Both the position numbers and the translations under genes were made by a program. From Icerya purchasi (taxonomy: Eukaryota; Arthropoda; Insecta; Hemiptera; Monophlebidae): a DNA stretch of 64,000 bases. Shown piece after piece: positions 46,108-56,780 of the stretch. The notes under the pieces were generated by a model that was not told where the DNA came from, searched no databases, and saw only the letters and a program-made list of their open reading frames with translations. Location: the NCBI GenBank assembly GCA_039619475.1, contig CM077115.1, forward strand, positions 65,664,864 through 65,728,863, written 5' to 3'. The first letter of the stretch is position 1. The number at the start of each line of letters is the position of its first letter.

Positions 46108-46419
46108 GGTGACCACTATCATTCAAAAACCGCTCGGTGGATTTGAATGAAATTTATACAACTTTTTTAAAACATATTAAACTAGTGCCTGATCGAAGGA
46201 TTTCCCCCCCCCCCAAAAAAAATCGATTTTTTATGAACAATTTACTGTTGCTTTTTTCCTGAAAATTCGCGAGTAAATTGTCTGAGTCAGCCATTTTGTT
46301 TATTTTCAAAAAAAAAAAAAAAAAAGCTTCGATCAGGCACTAGATTAACTATTAAAATACTATTTTTTTTTTATTTGAATGATTTTAGGTAAACTGTTGA
46401 GAAGTTATGGTGGTCACCG
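46108..46419. repeat. Foldback hairpin downstream of the MULE transposase
   Basis: Two nested inverted repeats. The outer pair is CGGTGACCAC (46108) and GTGGTCACCG (46410). The inner perfect 17-base pair is CTAGTGCCTGATCGAAG (46182-46198) and its complement (46327-46343). The segments between also align loosely, so the whole 312 bases can fold. The inner unit, GTGCCTGATCGAAG to its complement, is flanked by TA on both sides and might be a small Tc1/mariner-type MITE. C- and A-runs fill the loop. Confidence 0.65.
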
Positions 46420-46659
46420 CAAAGGGCTACTTGTAGAACAGGGGTCGATACATATGTATAGCGATAACTTTTTACATAATTAATATTTTTTTTTCAAATT
46501 TGGGTGAAATCAAGTTGAAACATGACATAATGATGTAGTATTGTTACTTTTATAAAATAAATAAAATTACTGGTAAAAAAAAATTATTAAAAATACTTGT
46601 TTTTTCGTGCCTCTGACTGCCCCTAACCCCTTAACGAGATGTCTGTTTTTCCGGGTTGT

Positions 46660-46763
46660 TTTTTGTTTTTTTTTTTCTGGTCCTCAATTCACGATGGGGT
46701 AAATATATTTAGAAAATTGATATAAATAACAGGTCTGTCCTGAGCCCGTCCATTTAAGTTTGC
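46660..46763 (-). repeat. Short A-tailed interspersed repeat, copy 2
   Basis: Inverted copy of the repeat at 19472-19610. On the minus strand it starts AAACTTAAATGGACGGGC at 46763 and ends GAGGACC before an A-run (T-run 46660-46678). It lacks about 18 bases in the middle compared with copy 1. It directly abuts the LINE fragment starting at 46763. Confidence 0.6.
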
Positions 46764-47500
46764 GCATTGGATGCCGAACTGCAACGCTGCCTCTATCTGT
46801 CATAACTCGCACTGAAGCCAATAATTTCCCCCTAGTTACTGATTCTTTACAATCGTTAAACATAATTAAAAGCCAAAAATACAACAACCCGCTTTTACTA
46901 AAATTATATCATTACTTATGTCAACTGTGTGGTCCCGGGTACATTGGAGTGCCTGGTAATGAAAGGGTCGACAGAGTAGCACGTTCTGCCTTGTTCTCGC
47001 CAATGCCAGAGAATGCGGAGCCACCGTCATCGATGGCATATGCATATTCTTAAAGCCGTGCGAGAAAACCAGTGGAAAACTGAATGGGCAGCTATTACGA
47101 CGGCATTCTTAAAAATCATTAAACGCACAATTGAACCATCGGAAGAACATCCCGTTACCACTTTAAGATTCTCAGCCAGCTGCGAATCGGCTACACCGCT
47201 ATCTCCCATAAACATATGTAATCGACAAAGCGCCGCCTCCCCAGCTATGTGTCCATTATGTGAATTTCGCGCATACTCCTCATTCGTCTAATATTCATTA
47301 TGTTGCGAAAACAACTTGACCTAGCAAGAAACATAGAAGAGATGGTCCTCTCAGATGCTGTAACTTCCATCACCAGCGGGATATTGCCTTCGTTAGAACG
47401 ATTAGTTTAACCCGGCATATTACAATTGCCTCCATGTATGTGCTGTAATGACTAAAGTAGTTACATACAGCACTTACGAGGAGGAAAATAAATAAATAAA
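46763..47500 (+). pseudogene. Family A LINE fragment, RNase H to 3' end
   Basis: The plus strand reads PLVTDSLQSLNIIKSQKYNN, then, after a short deletion, GYIGVPGNERVDRVARSALF (RNase H with Asp retained at the fourth site), then SMAYAYS. In other frames follow ENQWKTEWAAITTAFLKIIK, RLRIGYTAISH-like sequence, CPLCEFRAYSS and a tail. Homology starts near 46763 and the A-run lies near 47495. A stem-loop at 47430-47485 precedes the A-run. It is more diverged from A2 than the copy at 36920. Confidence 0.8.
47430..47485 (+). promoter_or_regulatory. 3'-UTR stem-loop, family A copy
   Basis: GTGCTGT pairs with ACAGCAC; the stem extends, with small internal mismatches, through GTA with TAC and CCTCC with GGAGG. 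The loop contains AAGTAGTTA. Confidence 0.65.
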
Positions 47501-47735
47501 AAAAACAATTCCCCGTTCTTATAATAAGAAAAATAGCCTCTTATCTTACCCCGAGATAGGCCTTGTACTTCAATCGCAAGAATTGATTAAGAGACCAACT
47601 GCGTAAAAGTGTTTCATAAAAAAACTTGTTTAATCTAGCCAGTGAATTGCAAATATGCTAATGAAATTCCCCTAAATCGAAGACTACAAATTAGCTCACT
47701 AAGAACAAATGTAACACATCTGACGAACAAATAGG

Positions 47736-47803
47736 ATCAAAATATATCACGGAATGAGCATACAAATAGAATCAAAATATATCACGGAATGAGCATACGG
47801 AAA
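47736..47803. repeat. 35-base tandem duplication
   Basis: ATCAAAATATATCACGGAAT occurs at 47736 and again at 47771, with the following bases (GAGCATAC) also repeated. Confidence 0.85.
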
Positions 47804-48102
47804 AGTGCAATTCGGAAAATGTTCGCGTTCCGCAGTCTTTATTTTTTGTTTTTCCAGCTACATCGATTTTTATATACACCATTAATTCCACTCAGTACAA
47901 TACACACAGTAGTAGTTAATATCAGGTTTATACTTCTTCCTAGTTCATATATCACCGATGTATTTCGGCTGCTTGTTCCGGACTTGAGTAGCTCTCCGAA
48001 GTTAAAAAACAGATTTCGTTCTTTTGAAAGGGCTTAGGGGATTGTGAAATTTAATTTCCCATAATGTACTCATCCTATTATCAACGTTGACGTAAGTAGA
48101 TC

Positions 48103-48167
<65 letters not shown>
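48103..48167. repeat. (AT)n microsatellite
   Basis: About 32 AT dinucleotides without interruption. Confidence 0.95.
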
Positions 48168-48170
<3 letters not shown>

Positions 48171-48738
48171 ATCAGTGACGCTGACAATAAAGAAGATTTG
48201 ATCTTTTATATAGCTTGTGTGCGGTATATAAATTTAATTGCTAGTTTGTTTTATGTTTTCTTTTTGAAATTAATAGTATTAGTAGAAGTGCCAATTTTAT
48301 TTTGTTGTTCATTTAATGGAATAATTTAATTATATTATATATAAAAAAATTGTAAATACAATTTGTATTTATATAAATTAATTGTATACGATCAAATATC
48401 ATAAGCTTTATTACTAATATATATGTATACGGTATGACTCTTGCAGATTTTCGTTTAAATGCCGATTCTTAATTTCTAGATCACACAGCTTACAAACTTG
48501 TGAATATCTTTTGCTCATATCCTTTTTTTCTCAGAATATCAGATATTTTACCGACAGTTTGTCTTTTCTGTCCATGATACACTGTATTCCAGCTATTTAA
48601 GAGCGCTGTCATTTCAGCTTCGAGGATGTTGCCAGTAAACAGTTTCAAATATATATTAGAGATTTGAAATTTTACTGCCACCATCTGAAACGTCTCATTT
48701 TCACTGTTACATTGTGCTGTTCTGACTGTCCATTCTCC

Positions 48739-48740
48739 TC

Positions 48741-48784
<44 letters not shown>
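48739..48784. repeat. (AT)n microsatellite
   Basis: About 22 AT dinucleotides. Confidence 0.95.
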
Positions 48785-48787
<3 letters not shown>

Positions 48788-48984
48788 AATCTGAACTAAT
48801 GACAAAACACATCGATGTCACATGTTTCTCGAGTTAGAAGTTTTCTGATATCTAATCGTTAACCTCTGCATATAGCCGTGAAATAATTTTTTTTAACCAC
48901 TGTGACACATTCTCTTATAGAATATATTCCGATTAAAGGTACTGAATACTTTTAAGTAATCCAAGAAATTACACAATCTAACCA

Positions 48985-50560
48985 TGAACTTCAAAATAAC
49001 CCCTCATACCACCTGCTCGGTCGTTATACCTACAGATTGAAAGGGGAGAAACCGTATCGTGTAGCAGTTAGAGGACTTTCGCCTTCAATATCAGCTGAAC
49101 TAATTTCTCAATAATTCATAAATATCGGACACCAACCCGTTAAAGTAGTAAATATACCTAAAACGATAAAAATAGGAAACAATGAGAATCAAATTGTTAA
49201 CAGAGTACGCAGAGAATTCGCTCTGTTTTATGTTGACTTGAAATCAAGTAGCAATAATAAAGATGCATATAATATTCGATGATATATCGAGCATTATCAC
49301 GTGAAAATTAAATATCCGCATAAAATTAGTTCAATACCGCAATGTAAGCGTGGTCAGTGTTGGAATCGCACAAAGGCGCACTGTTATCGTCCGTATCGTT
49401 GTTTTAAACGCGGCGAAAACCGTGATTCAAAAGTGTGCAACGTTGAGGATCATAACAAATTCAAATGTGTAAATTACCAAGTATGCGAATCGTAGAAAAA
49501 GCTCAAACAATCGCTAAACAGGCAGAAAACATCTGCGCTTCAACGCATCTAACAGCGGATTATTCCGCATAATAAACAAAAAATGAAATCGACAACAGAA
49601 GTACAACCGCTGGCACGTCGTACGCTACAATTACTTAGCAAGAGGCAGCCAAAGCCTGGTTCACAATTAACCTCATCTAAGAAAAATCAGTTAAGCTCAA
49701 TAGCCTGCGCATTACGCAAGGTAACGGAGAAAATCAATAAATTAAATGAACGAATAGATAAAATTGATACTGCCCGAAAAATTGCAACAACAAGTGCTCG
49801 ATCAGCAACAAGTAGTAAACGTGGCCAACTCAATCCTAATGAAAAATAATAAGATGACCGTATGACCGTTCAATCATTACGTCCACAGCCTCGAAGAAAA
49901 GCTAGGACAGTTTGAAACATTTCTTATCATCAATCACACAGATATTGCGTTCATTTCGAGGATTTGTCCACTGTCAGGATTTGTCCAAAACTACCTGTAT
50001 ATGTTATACATGATACTCTGCAAGCTAGCGGAGGAGAATTTGCTGGATCGGCAGTTGTTATTAAACACAATATACGACATCAGCTGGATTGTGAAGAATA
50101 TGTGCACAGGAATTGTCAGTATTAATTTCGCAACATAACACAGAGTTGAAAATGGTTACTGTATACTTTCCACCCAAGCACAATCTGAAACGTCAGTAGT
50201 AAGTATGCCGGAAAACGTTTTATTATTGGTGGAGATTTCAACACCAAACATGAAGCCTGGGAATCGTCTCTAGTTAACCGTAAAAATCCTAGCCCAGCAC
50301 ATACCAAGGGTAAGGTACAGGCGATACATAGTACACTATGCTGCTTTGTGTCTCGTCGAAAATCAACGTACTGCACTACGGATCGACCTAAAAACCCAGA
50401 TCTTTTGGATCTCTTTATTGTCAAAGGTCTGTCCACAAATTATATAACAGCTGAAAACGCCATTGACTTTTCTTCAGATTATAGTCCAAAGAAAAATGCG
50501 CTCACAAGACGACATACAAACTGGGATAAATTTCGTGAAGAATTAGACAAAATGTTTATA
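48985..50560 (+). pseudogene. Jockey-type LINE relic: gag and endonuclease
   Basis: The plus strand encodes a PRE_C2HC-like gag segment: EKPYRVAVRGLSPSISAELI near 49045, GHQPVKVVNI near 49130 and REFALFYVDLKSS near 49210. A cysteine-rich part follows (PQCKRGQCWNRTKAHC, then RCFKRGENRDSKVC near 49340-49440), where some knuckle residues are replaced. A basic coiled-coil-like stretch ends at 49849. Endonuclease pieces: FIIGGDFNTKHEAWES near 50225, then NPDLLDLFIVKGL near 50400 and SSDYSP near 50475. This layout fits Jockey elements. Several stops and frameshifts are present. It ends without reverse transcriptase near 50560, at an AT-rich patch. Confidence 0.8.
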
Positions 50561-50759
50561 AACATATACATATATATATAACTCGGCCACTTTGGCCTCG
50601 CAAGGGGCTGTGTCCCTTGACCCCTCCTGCTTTCATTTCTGTCTCTTTCTCTTCTATACTTTGTATAAAATGATCAAAATTTACAACGTAATTCTTACTG
50701 GCATCAACACACACAAAAAATAACATAACCACAAAAATCCTATTCTAACATTTAACTTC

Positions 50760-51004
50760 CGTTATATAAAATTAAGACATTTTTTCGTTACATTTTTCGT
50801 TACATTTTTCGTTACATATTTCATTACATAAAATTGTGACATTTTTTAAATAACAATAACAAAAATCCTATAAAATATAACAAACGTTACATAAAATTGG
50901 GACATTTTTTTGGGACATTTAGCGTTACATAAAATTGGGACATTTTTTTGGGACATTTAGCGTTACATAAAATTGGGACATTTTCTCGAATGGGGGGGGG
51001 GGGT
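50760..51004. repeat. 38-base tandem repeat with G-run
   Basis: CGTTACATAAAATTGGGACA occurs at 50885, 50923 and 50961 (period 38). Looser versions with CGTTACATTTTT lie upstream from about 50760. The array ends at a run of about 13 G (50992-51004). Confidence 0.8.
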
Positions 51005-51399
51005 AGCCTAAGAATTACTTTGTAATTAATATATATATTACGTTCGCATTGTAAACGTATTCTAGCGGCATAGAATATATAAATAAAATTGAAGTTTATT
51101 TTGGACGTAAAAACAGAAAAAATTATAGTACCAGTTAGCAAATGTGGTAGTCAAATTTGTAATAAGTATCACGGAGATTTTGCTTTAATTATATATTTAA
51201 TTTTATTCCGTTTTTATATCTACGCTCGATTTGGTTTTATTTTTATTTTTACTTAAACTCTTTTTCTTCATATTTACGCCAGATTCTGTTCTGCTGTTCT
51301 GATTTGTTTTTATTTAACTCTCCATCTTTTATTTATCTAAACCAAATTTCTTTTTGTTTCCGTCTAATTTTGTTTAAATATATGCGCCAGATTCTGTTT

Positions 51400-52140
51400 T
51401 TTTTTTTTTTTTTTTTTTTTCGTCGGGTACCATGTACTACTACTATGGCCAGAAGCACCCGAAAGTAGTTATTGGATGTTATGTGGAGTTGATCATATTT
51501 ATATTTCGGAGAAAATGAAGGACTGCTTCTACTGCAATTGGACCATCAGATAAAACTTGTTTCGATGAATTGCAACTAAATTTTTGAGGTCGATATATGG
51601 AGTATTGTGGTCATTCAAAGAATAGGTGTTGGAGTGTTAAGGGTGTCTAGACACAGCGAGAACGCAATGGTGGATCTGTTTTATTTATAATATAACTATG
51701 AGTCAGTGCAGTATGACCAATACGGACACGAGACAGAACTACCTGTTCTTTTCTACTGTGCGTAAAAGATCTCCAAGGAATTGGATAAGAGCGGATAGCT
51801 CTAAGGTGATTAGTCGTGGGGATTGCATTCTACAGGTCGCAAAGGAATTCATTTGATTTGATGAAAGTGATGGCATCGGATTCAGATATAGGGATCAAAG
51901 GATAGCGTTGGATAATGGCTGTCTCCTTAGCTGTTTTGTCTGTCAGTTCATTTGATGAAAAACCTGTGTGACTTGGAATCCATAATAAAATTATATTAAG
52001 AGTAGGGTTATGGTATAAGAGATTTAAGATTTCTATAACAATAGGATGTAATTTTATAGAGTTACGGTTGAAGCACATAATGGAATAGAAAGAATCGGAA
52101 CATATTAGTAGCTGTCCTTTTATTCTGATTAATTGATTTT
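51400..52140 (-). pseudogene. I-type LINE fragment, RNase H to 3' end (another family)
   Basis: The minus strand has an open frame at 52078-51830 with IILLWIPSHTGFSSNELTDK (end of RNase H, Asp retained). In the same frame past a stop come PIPWRSFTHSRKEQVVLSRV and RIGHTALTHSYII, then a decayed tail. The 3' end is GTACCCGACG followed by a long poly(A) (T-run 51399-51420). A small hairpin precedes the tail (CGGGT with ACCCG, 51424-51461) with TAGTAGTA in its loop. Sequence is too far from A1 and A2 to be the same family. Confidence 0.75.
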
Positions 52141-52437
52141 CTTTTAAACTTGTTTCGCTTAAACGTTAGATATAGTTGTTTTTTGTTTTTTTTGTCCATA
52201 TCGAATAATAATATTTTGTTTTGTTTTATTTTGTTTTATTTGAACTTTTTGTCTATATATATGTATATATATATATATATGTAAAATTTTTTCTTATATT
52301 TTCCTCTCATATTTCTGATTCATTATAATTTTTACATATTCGCTTCCACTATTCGCGCTACGTACTGCATTTGGTTTCGTAACAATAATAATAAAAATAA
52401 TAGTAATAATAATAAAGGTCTGATTTCATTTGATTTG

Positions 52438-52472
<35 letters not shown>

Positions 52473-54130
52473 CATTTTTTTATAAAAGAAAATCACGTAT
52501 ATTTAATATTTTTTGCAAAATGCGAGCGAACGTGATTTAATTTATTATTATTCCGGGAAATGGAATTTTCTTGAATCGTGACGTTCAAAGAATATATTAA
52601 AAAACAAAAAAAAAAAAAAGGAAAAAAAATTAAATTACTTGCATTATCAAAATGGATAATACGAAAAAGATGAGAAATCGAATACGTGCGAAATAGTCCT
52701 CGCATATGGAAAATCCGGCACGGAAACGAAATAATGAAAATTTGCTCGGCACATTTTTCATTTTACACCGCTAGTTAATAAAACGAAAGAAATTATAATA
52801 GCAGCGCTGACGAAGTCGGGGAAATTTCTTATTTGATTTTTAACCAGCTCGCTCGTTCGTAATTGGAAAATCGGTCGAAAAATTCCGACACAAGTCAAAG
52901 GAAATCGGCAGAAATAATAATAATAATAATATCGGGGTGAAGTCGAGTTGGCGAACTTTCGCTTTAAGATGTGGTGCAGCTTGTTGTTGTCTTCTTGGTG
53001 CGGTATAAAAAAGTTCCTCTCGACGGCTTGTCGTCTCCCGGCAGTGGTAACTAATGATGCGGAAGTGCGATATTTACCTTTAAACGTGCGCCGTACTGCC
53101 GTGAAACGAGACGAAGAATCAAATAAATCAAAAACCGAAACCGAAACTTACGAAATTCGAATTTTAAAAACCGGTCCCCAAATTGAAAATAAATAATTAA
53201 AACGAAGAAGAAGAAGAAAAAAGGTGAAAGAAAACTGGCAATTTTCGTTTATGTTTGCAGTTTTCTCTCTGTATCACTCCCGTTTGCTCACCCACTTAAT
53301 TTTTTTTTTTGCTCCCGGAATGATTTATACCAAAAACCGCATATTAAATTATTGTCGCTAAGGTATAGAGAGCTTTAAACAAACCACGTCTAACAGCACA
53401 GAAGAAATGGTAGCTGTAAACGAAATCCGAATAATCTAGACCGAACCCAGTTCGAATGAGATTAATCAAAGAGAATTAACCAAGTCTAACAACAGCGAAA
53501 AGCGTGGGCACCTTATACTAAATTTAAAAAAATTTTCTTTTAATCGATTTCAAAAACAGAGAAAATTATCAGTGTGACTGGTGTAACATGTATTGTAAAT
53601 TTCTAAAACAAACAAGCTTCGAACGATGGCCATATAGTAAGAACATAATAGTAGCCGTTAAAAACACCAACTAGATAATCCAAACTAGATGGCCACCTGG
53701 ATTAAATATATAAGGAGGCACTTGATTTTATATTCTAATCTCGCATATAGACTTTATATATCGGATTACGTTGAATTTTAAATTACCATTTCTTGCGCAA
53801 ATCGAAAAAAAAAAAAAAAAATTTACAATTCTTTTTGTGTTTTCTAGTTATTCTAAAAAAAGTGTTTACCCCTGTGCGTGAATTGAAATTTTAGAAAAAC
53901 GAAAAATGCAAAAAATAATGAAAAGGAATAAAATCTAATTTTTTTTTTTTGCTAAAAAAGAATTTAACTAATTTCTTTCTTTTTTGTGATCCGGCATTGA
54001 CTATTTAGATACTAATTATTAAATTTTTCTTTTATTCCTTTTAACCGATTTATCCGTCCTTATCCAGCTCGAACCGCATTAACGGTAAAGCCTCAAGACA
54101 CTATTCTCAATGACCTAATATAAAAATTGT
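52141..54130. other. Non-coding stretch with simple repeats
   Basis: An AT patch (52250-52281) and a (TTA)n tract (52437-52472). 52800-53200 is less AT-rich with an 82-codon frame of no recognisable domain. Otherwise AT-rich with poly(A/T) runs. Confidence 0.45.
52437..52472. repeat. (ATT)n microsatellite
   Basis: About 12 ATT repeats. Confidence 0.9.
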
Positions 54131-54149
54131 CAGATTTTGGTCGGATGTG

Positions 54150-54632
54150 TATCCTCGCTCCTTTTCTATTCCTAATTCATTTTACCTTTCTATTACGCCC
54201 TTTCTGTTCTTGATTCTATTATTTTCCTATTACGTTTAAACGTTTTTTTCGATTATTGCTATCTACCGTCTGCGGTTCAATCACACTTTGCTCCCATCCT
54301 TACGGTATCGTTTTGCTCTTTCTCCGTCCCATTATTGTCCTTTTAGCGACTGTACTCTCATTTGTGATCCTGACCACGTGCTGTTTGAATGTTCGAATCT
54401 TTCCCCTCCGAACGTAATGTACGCTCAGCTATTAAAGCTGCATTTTCCTCTACTTCCTATGATGCTTCCTATATCTTAAATTTGACCCGTCTTCTAAAGA
54501 TGGTTCCTATTCTTGCCTCTTTTCTTTCATCGATCTCTGACCGGATTCAAATTTAATCTCTTAATATAGTCTAATTGTCCCGGGTAGCTTCCCTCGGTTA
54601 GCCGAACCGCAAAAAAAAAAAAGAAAAAAAAA
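54150..54632 (+). pseudogene. Family B LINE, 3' fragment
   Basis: The plus strand reads LRFNHTLLPSLRYRFALSPS, CPFSDCTLICDPDHVLFEC and a hydrophobic end with stop at 54479. It then has a 3' region ending GGTTAGCCGAACCGC plus an A-run (54609-54632). It aligns well with the C-terminal block at 11541 and 15735. The 5' boundary is unclear because upstream sequence is decayed. Confidence 0.75.
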
Positions 54633-55789
54633 AGACTAATCTCCCATGCCACTTTCTTCTTCTTTCCCTTTACTCACTTGCTGTTCCCTCTCTTTTTCTC
54701 TATCCACAAACGTGTTCGCTTGAAATTTTAATAATTTCTCTCAGAGACTGCATTGTCCGTTAAGAATTTTAAATATGTATATCAGATTTTCCATCTTGAA
54801 ACCTTTTGCTCTAATCATACGATGCAAAAATTCTTTAACTTACACTCAAAACTTCAAAGAAATCCTCTTGGAAGAATTTCTATTTTTCCCCTTCTCTGGA
54901 ATCACACTCCTCTATATTTGGAAAATGACTAGAGCTCTTAAATTCCCATCCTCCGAAACATCCTTCAGATAATATCATTTTCGTTAATAGCCTAATACTA
55001 TTTATTGATTCTATCGTCCCTGCTTACGTTCCTTCTTTTCATGAGTTGTAATTGTTTTCTACATTCCCTAACTTCTTTTACCTTCAACAATATTAATGAC
55101 ATAAAGTCTGCTTAAAATCTTCTAGCTACATTCAAGTTCCTGACAGTACACCTTATCTCGTCCTTAAAAATATGTCCCCCCAACAATGTAGTTTTCTTCT
55201 CGATCTTTTCAGTTATTTTCTTTTCAGATTATAACTTTTTCAATCTTGATTTTTATTGAGAAACGACTAGAAAGATTAAATTTTAACTCGATTTGGTAGT
55301 ACTGCTAGTGAGAAATGATCAATGAACGAGAGGTATAACGTATAGGGGAAGAGAAAAGACAGGATGTAAAAAGGCAATGGAATAGGAGTTTCGGAAACTG
55401 AGAATGCAGAGTGGAACGCTGAAAGCAAAGTGATGAACACTCGACGATCAGCGTCGTTGTAAACCACTTCATTATCCGAATGCCGGGTATTATGTGGCGA
55501 GAAAAAAGAGCATGACTTAAAAACGCAGACCAACGGGGGGTGGGGGGGGGGTACAAATCGGCAAAGTGAAAGAAACAGAAGAGGAACCACGAATTAGAAG
55601 GAACAGTAAGTTGTATAGGCACGCATGAAGGAGTGATTATTGGAAAAAGAGAAAATGTAAATGTCTGACCGAAATCTGATGTGGTCATTTTTATAAAGCG
55701 ACAGGAGATTTAAATCACCTTCAACTGTGCTAGAACATTCTCTTTCCTTAATCAAACTTTTTATCCTTTTAATGACGTATTTATCCTTC
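54633..55789. other. Pyrimidine-rich, unrecognised
   Basis: The plus strand is T- and C-rich to about 55250, like family B sense strand, but shows no motif. From 55290 to 55690 it turns purine-rich, so an antisense fragment is possible. A G-run lies at 55537-55550. Confidence 0.3.
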
Positions 55790-56780
55790 CACCTCATAAT
55801 CTTGCTTCTGTTAATATTTCGTACTGATTACTTCTGCCATCTTGGTATTCTTTCTGATGGTTGTCCCTTCTTCTTCTCTCAACATATTAAATACCTTTTC
55901 TCTTCTTCTATCAAAAGCATAAACTTTCTGAAAGCTCTTTCGCTAACTAAATGGGCCAGTGATCGTTACATTCATATTTTTCTGTGTAACTTCATCATTC
56001 GCTCAGAGTTATATACTAATGTTTTCTATTCGTGGCTGTGCCTCCCAGTTCCGATTTCTTAAATTAGAAACTATCAAAAATTCCTTACCTTTGACTCTGC
56101 CTTAACGTTCCTCAATCTCCGCCAATTCCAAAAATACTTGCTAAATTGAATACACCATCTCTGTACACTCGCAGATCTCATTAAAACTATCGTTTTCTTA
56201 AACGACCCCTACTCACGTTCTCTACTCTTATCCATTCATACCTTTCGATTTCTAACCGCTGGGCCCCTATTTTTCTTTTTGTTTCAGTTCATTAGAATCC
56301 TACACAATCTCTTTTAATGATCTCCCTTACTTTTCCTTTAACTTCATTGATCATTAAAATCCTCCGAAAGTTTTTATCGTATATATTTTCAAAATACCTC
56401 GACCAAGCAGTAATTAAGCAGGTATTCTACTAGCAGGTTCCTATTTCGTCATTTTCACTGATGGTTCGAGAAGGTGTAGCGGTGTCGAACTTCGTTTATT
56501 CTTCCAAATTTTATCTTTTTAAAGTGTTTTCATTTTCTTCTATTTCATATTCGCAAATGAATTAATTACTATGCTACAGTATTCTCTCTATTTCCATTGC
56601 AATCCGTCTTTCTTTCAATTACGGGTACTTGATTACGAATGCTCTTCACACCATTTGTTCTTCCCTTCCGGTGATCACTCTTTTGTCTTATTTTTCTTTT
56701 TCCATCTACACCAGAGGGGTAAATTAATTGTCTATATGTTTCAGCATAACAACCAAATTAAGCGAATTCAGTAATGTTTA
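55790..56780 (+). pseudogene. Family B LINE fragment, thumb to RNase H
   Basis: The plus strand reads LGILSDGCPFFFSQHIKYLF, KSINFLKALSLTKWASDRYI and the IIRSELYTNV block (reverse transcriptase thumb), with a stop at 56060. In another frame FVIFTDGSRRCSGVE near 56450 is the start of RNase H, with its first catalytic Asp. The zinc-binding tail is not recovered and no A-run marks the end. Heavily decayed. Confidence 0.65.

Larger units (their letters stand above)
38076..46629 (+). mobile_element. Mutator-like element split by the A2 LINE
   Basis: Inverted ends GGGTTAGGGGCAGTCA at 38076-38091 and its exact complement at 46614-46629 (16 of 16). Between them lie the transposase pseudogene (44290-46024) and, 15 bases inside the left end, the complete A2 LINE. 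Removing the LINE leaves about 2.9 kb. The sequence continues smoothly from TTCAAAAAAACGATTTTTT (left of the LINE) to GCATTTTCTC (right of it). No convincing 9-base target duplication was found outside the ends. Assigning these ends to the transposase is an inference from spacing and continuity. Confidence 0.6.
47501..48984. other. Non-coding stretch with repeats
   Basis: Holds a 35-base tandem duplication (47736-47803) and two AT microsatellites (48103-48167, 48739-48784). A 64-codon minus-strand frame at 48684-48490 looks protein-like but matches nothing I recognise. Confidence 0.45.

Noticed and set aside
48002..48187. Minus-strand frame of alternating Tyr and Ile
   Set aside because: It is a translated AT microsatellite and not a gene.
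48490..48684. 64-codon minus-strand frame that looks protein-like
   Set aside because: No motif recognised, no neighbours, and too short to support alone.
55276..55688. Overlapping 104- and 127-codon minus-strand frames
   Set aside because: Composition-driven (T- and C-rich strand), with no domain and no conserved neighbour.
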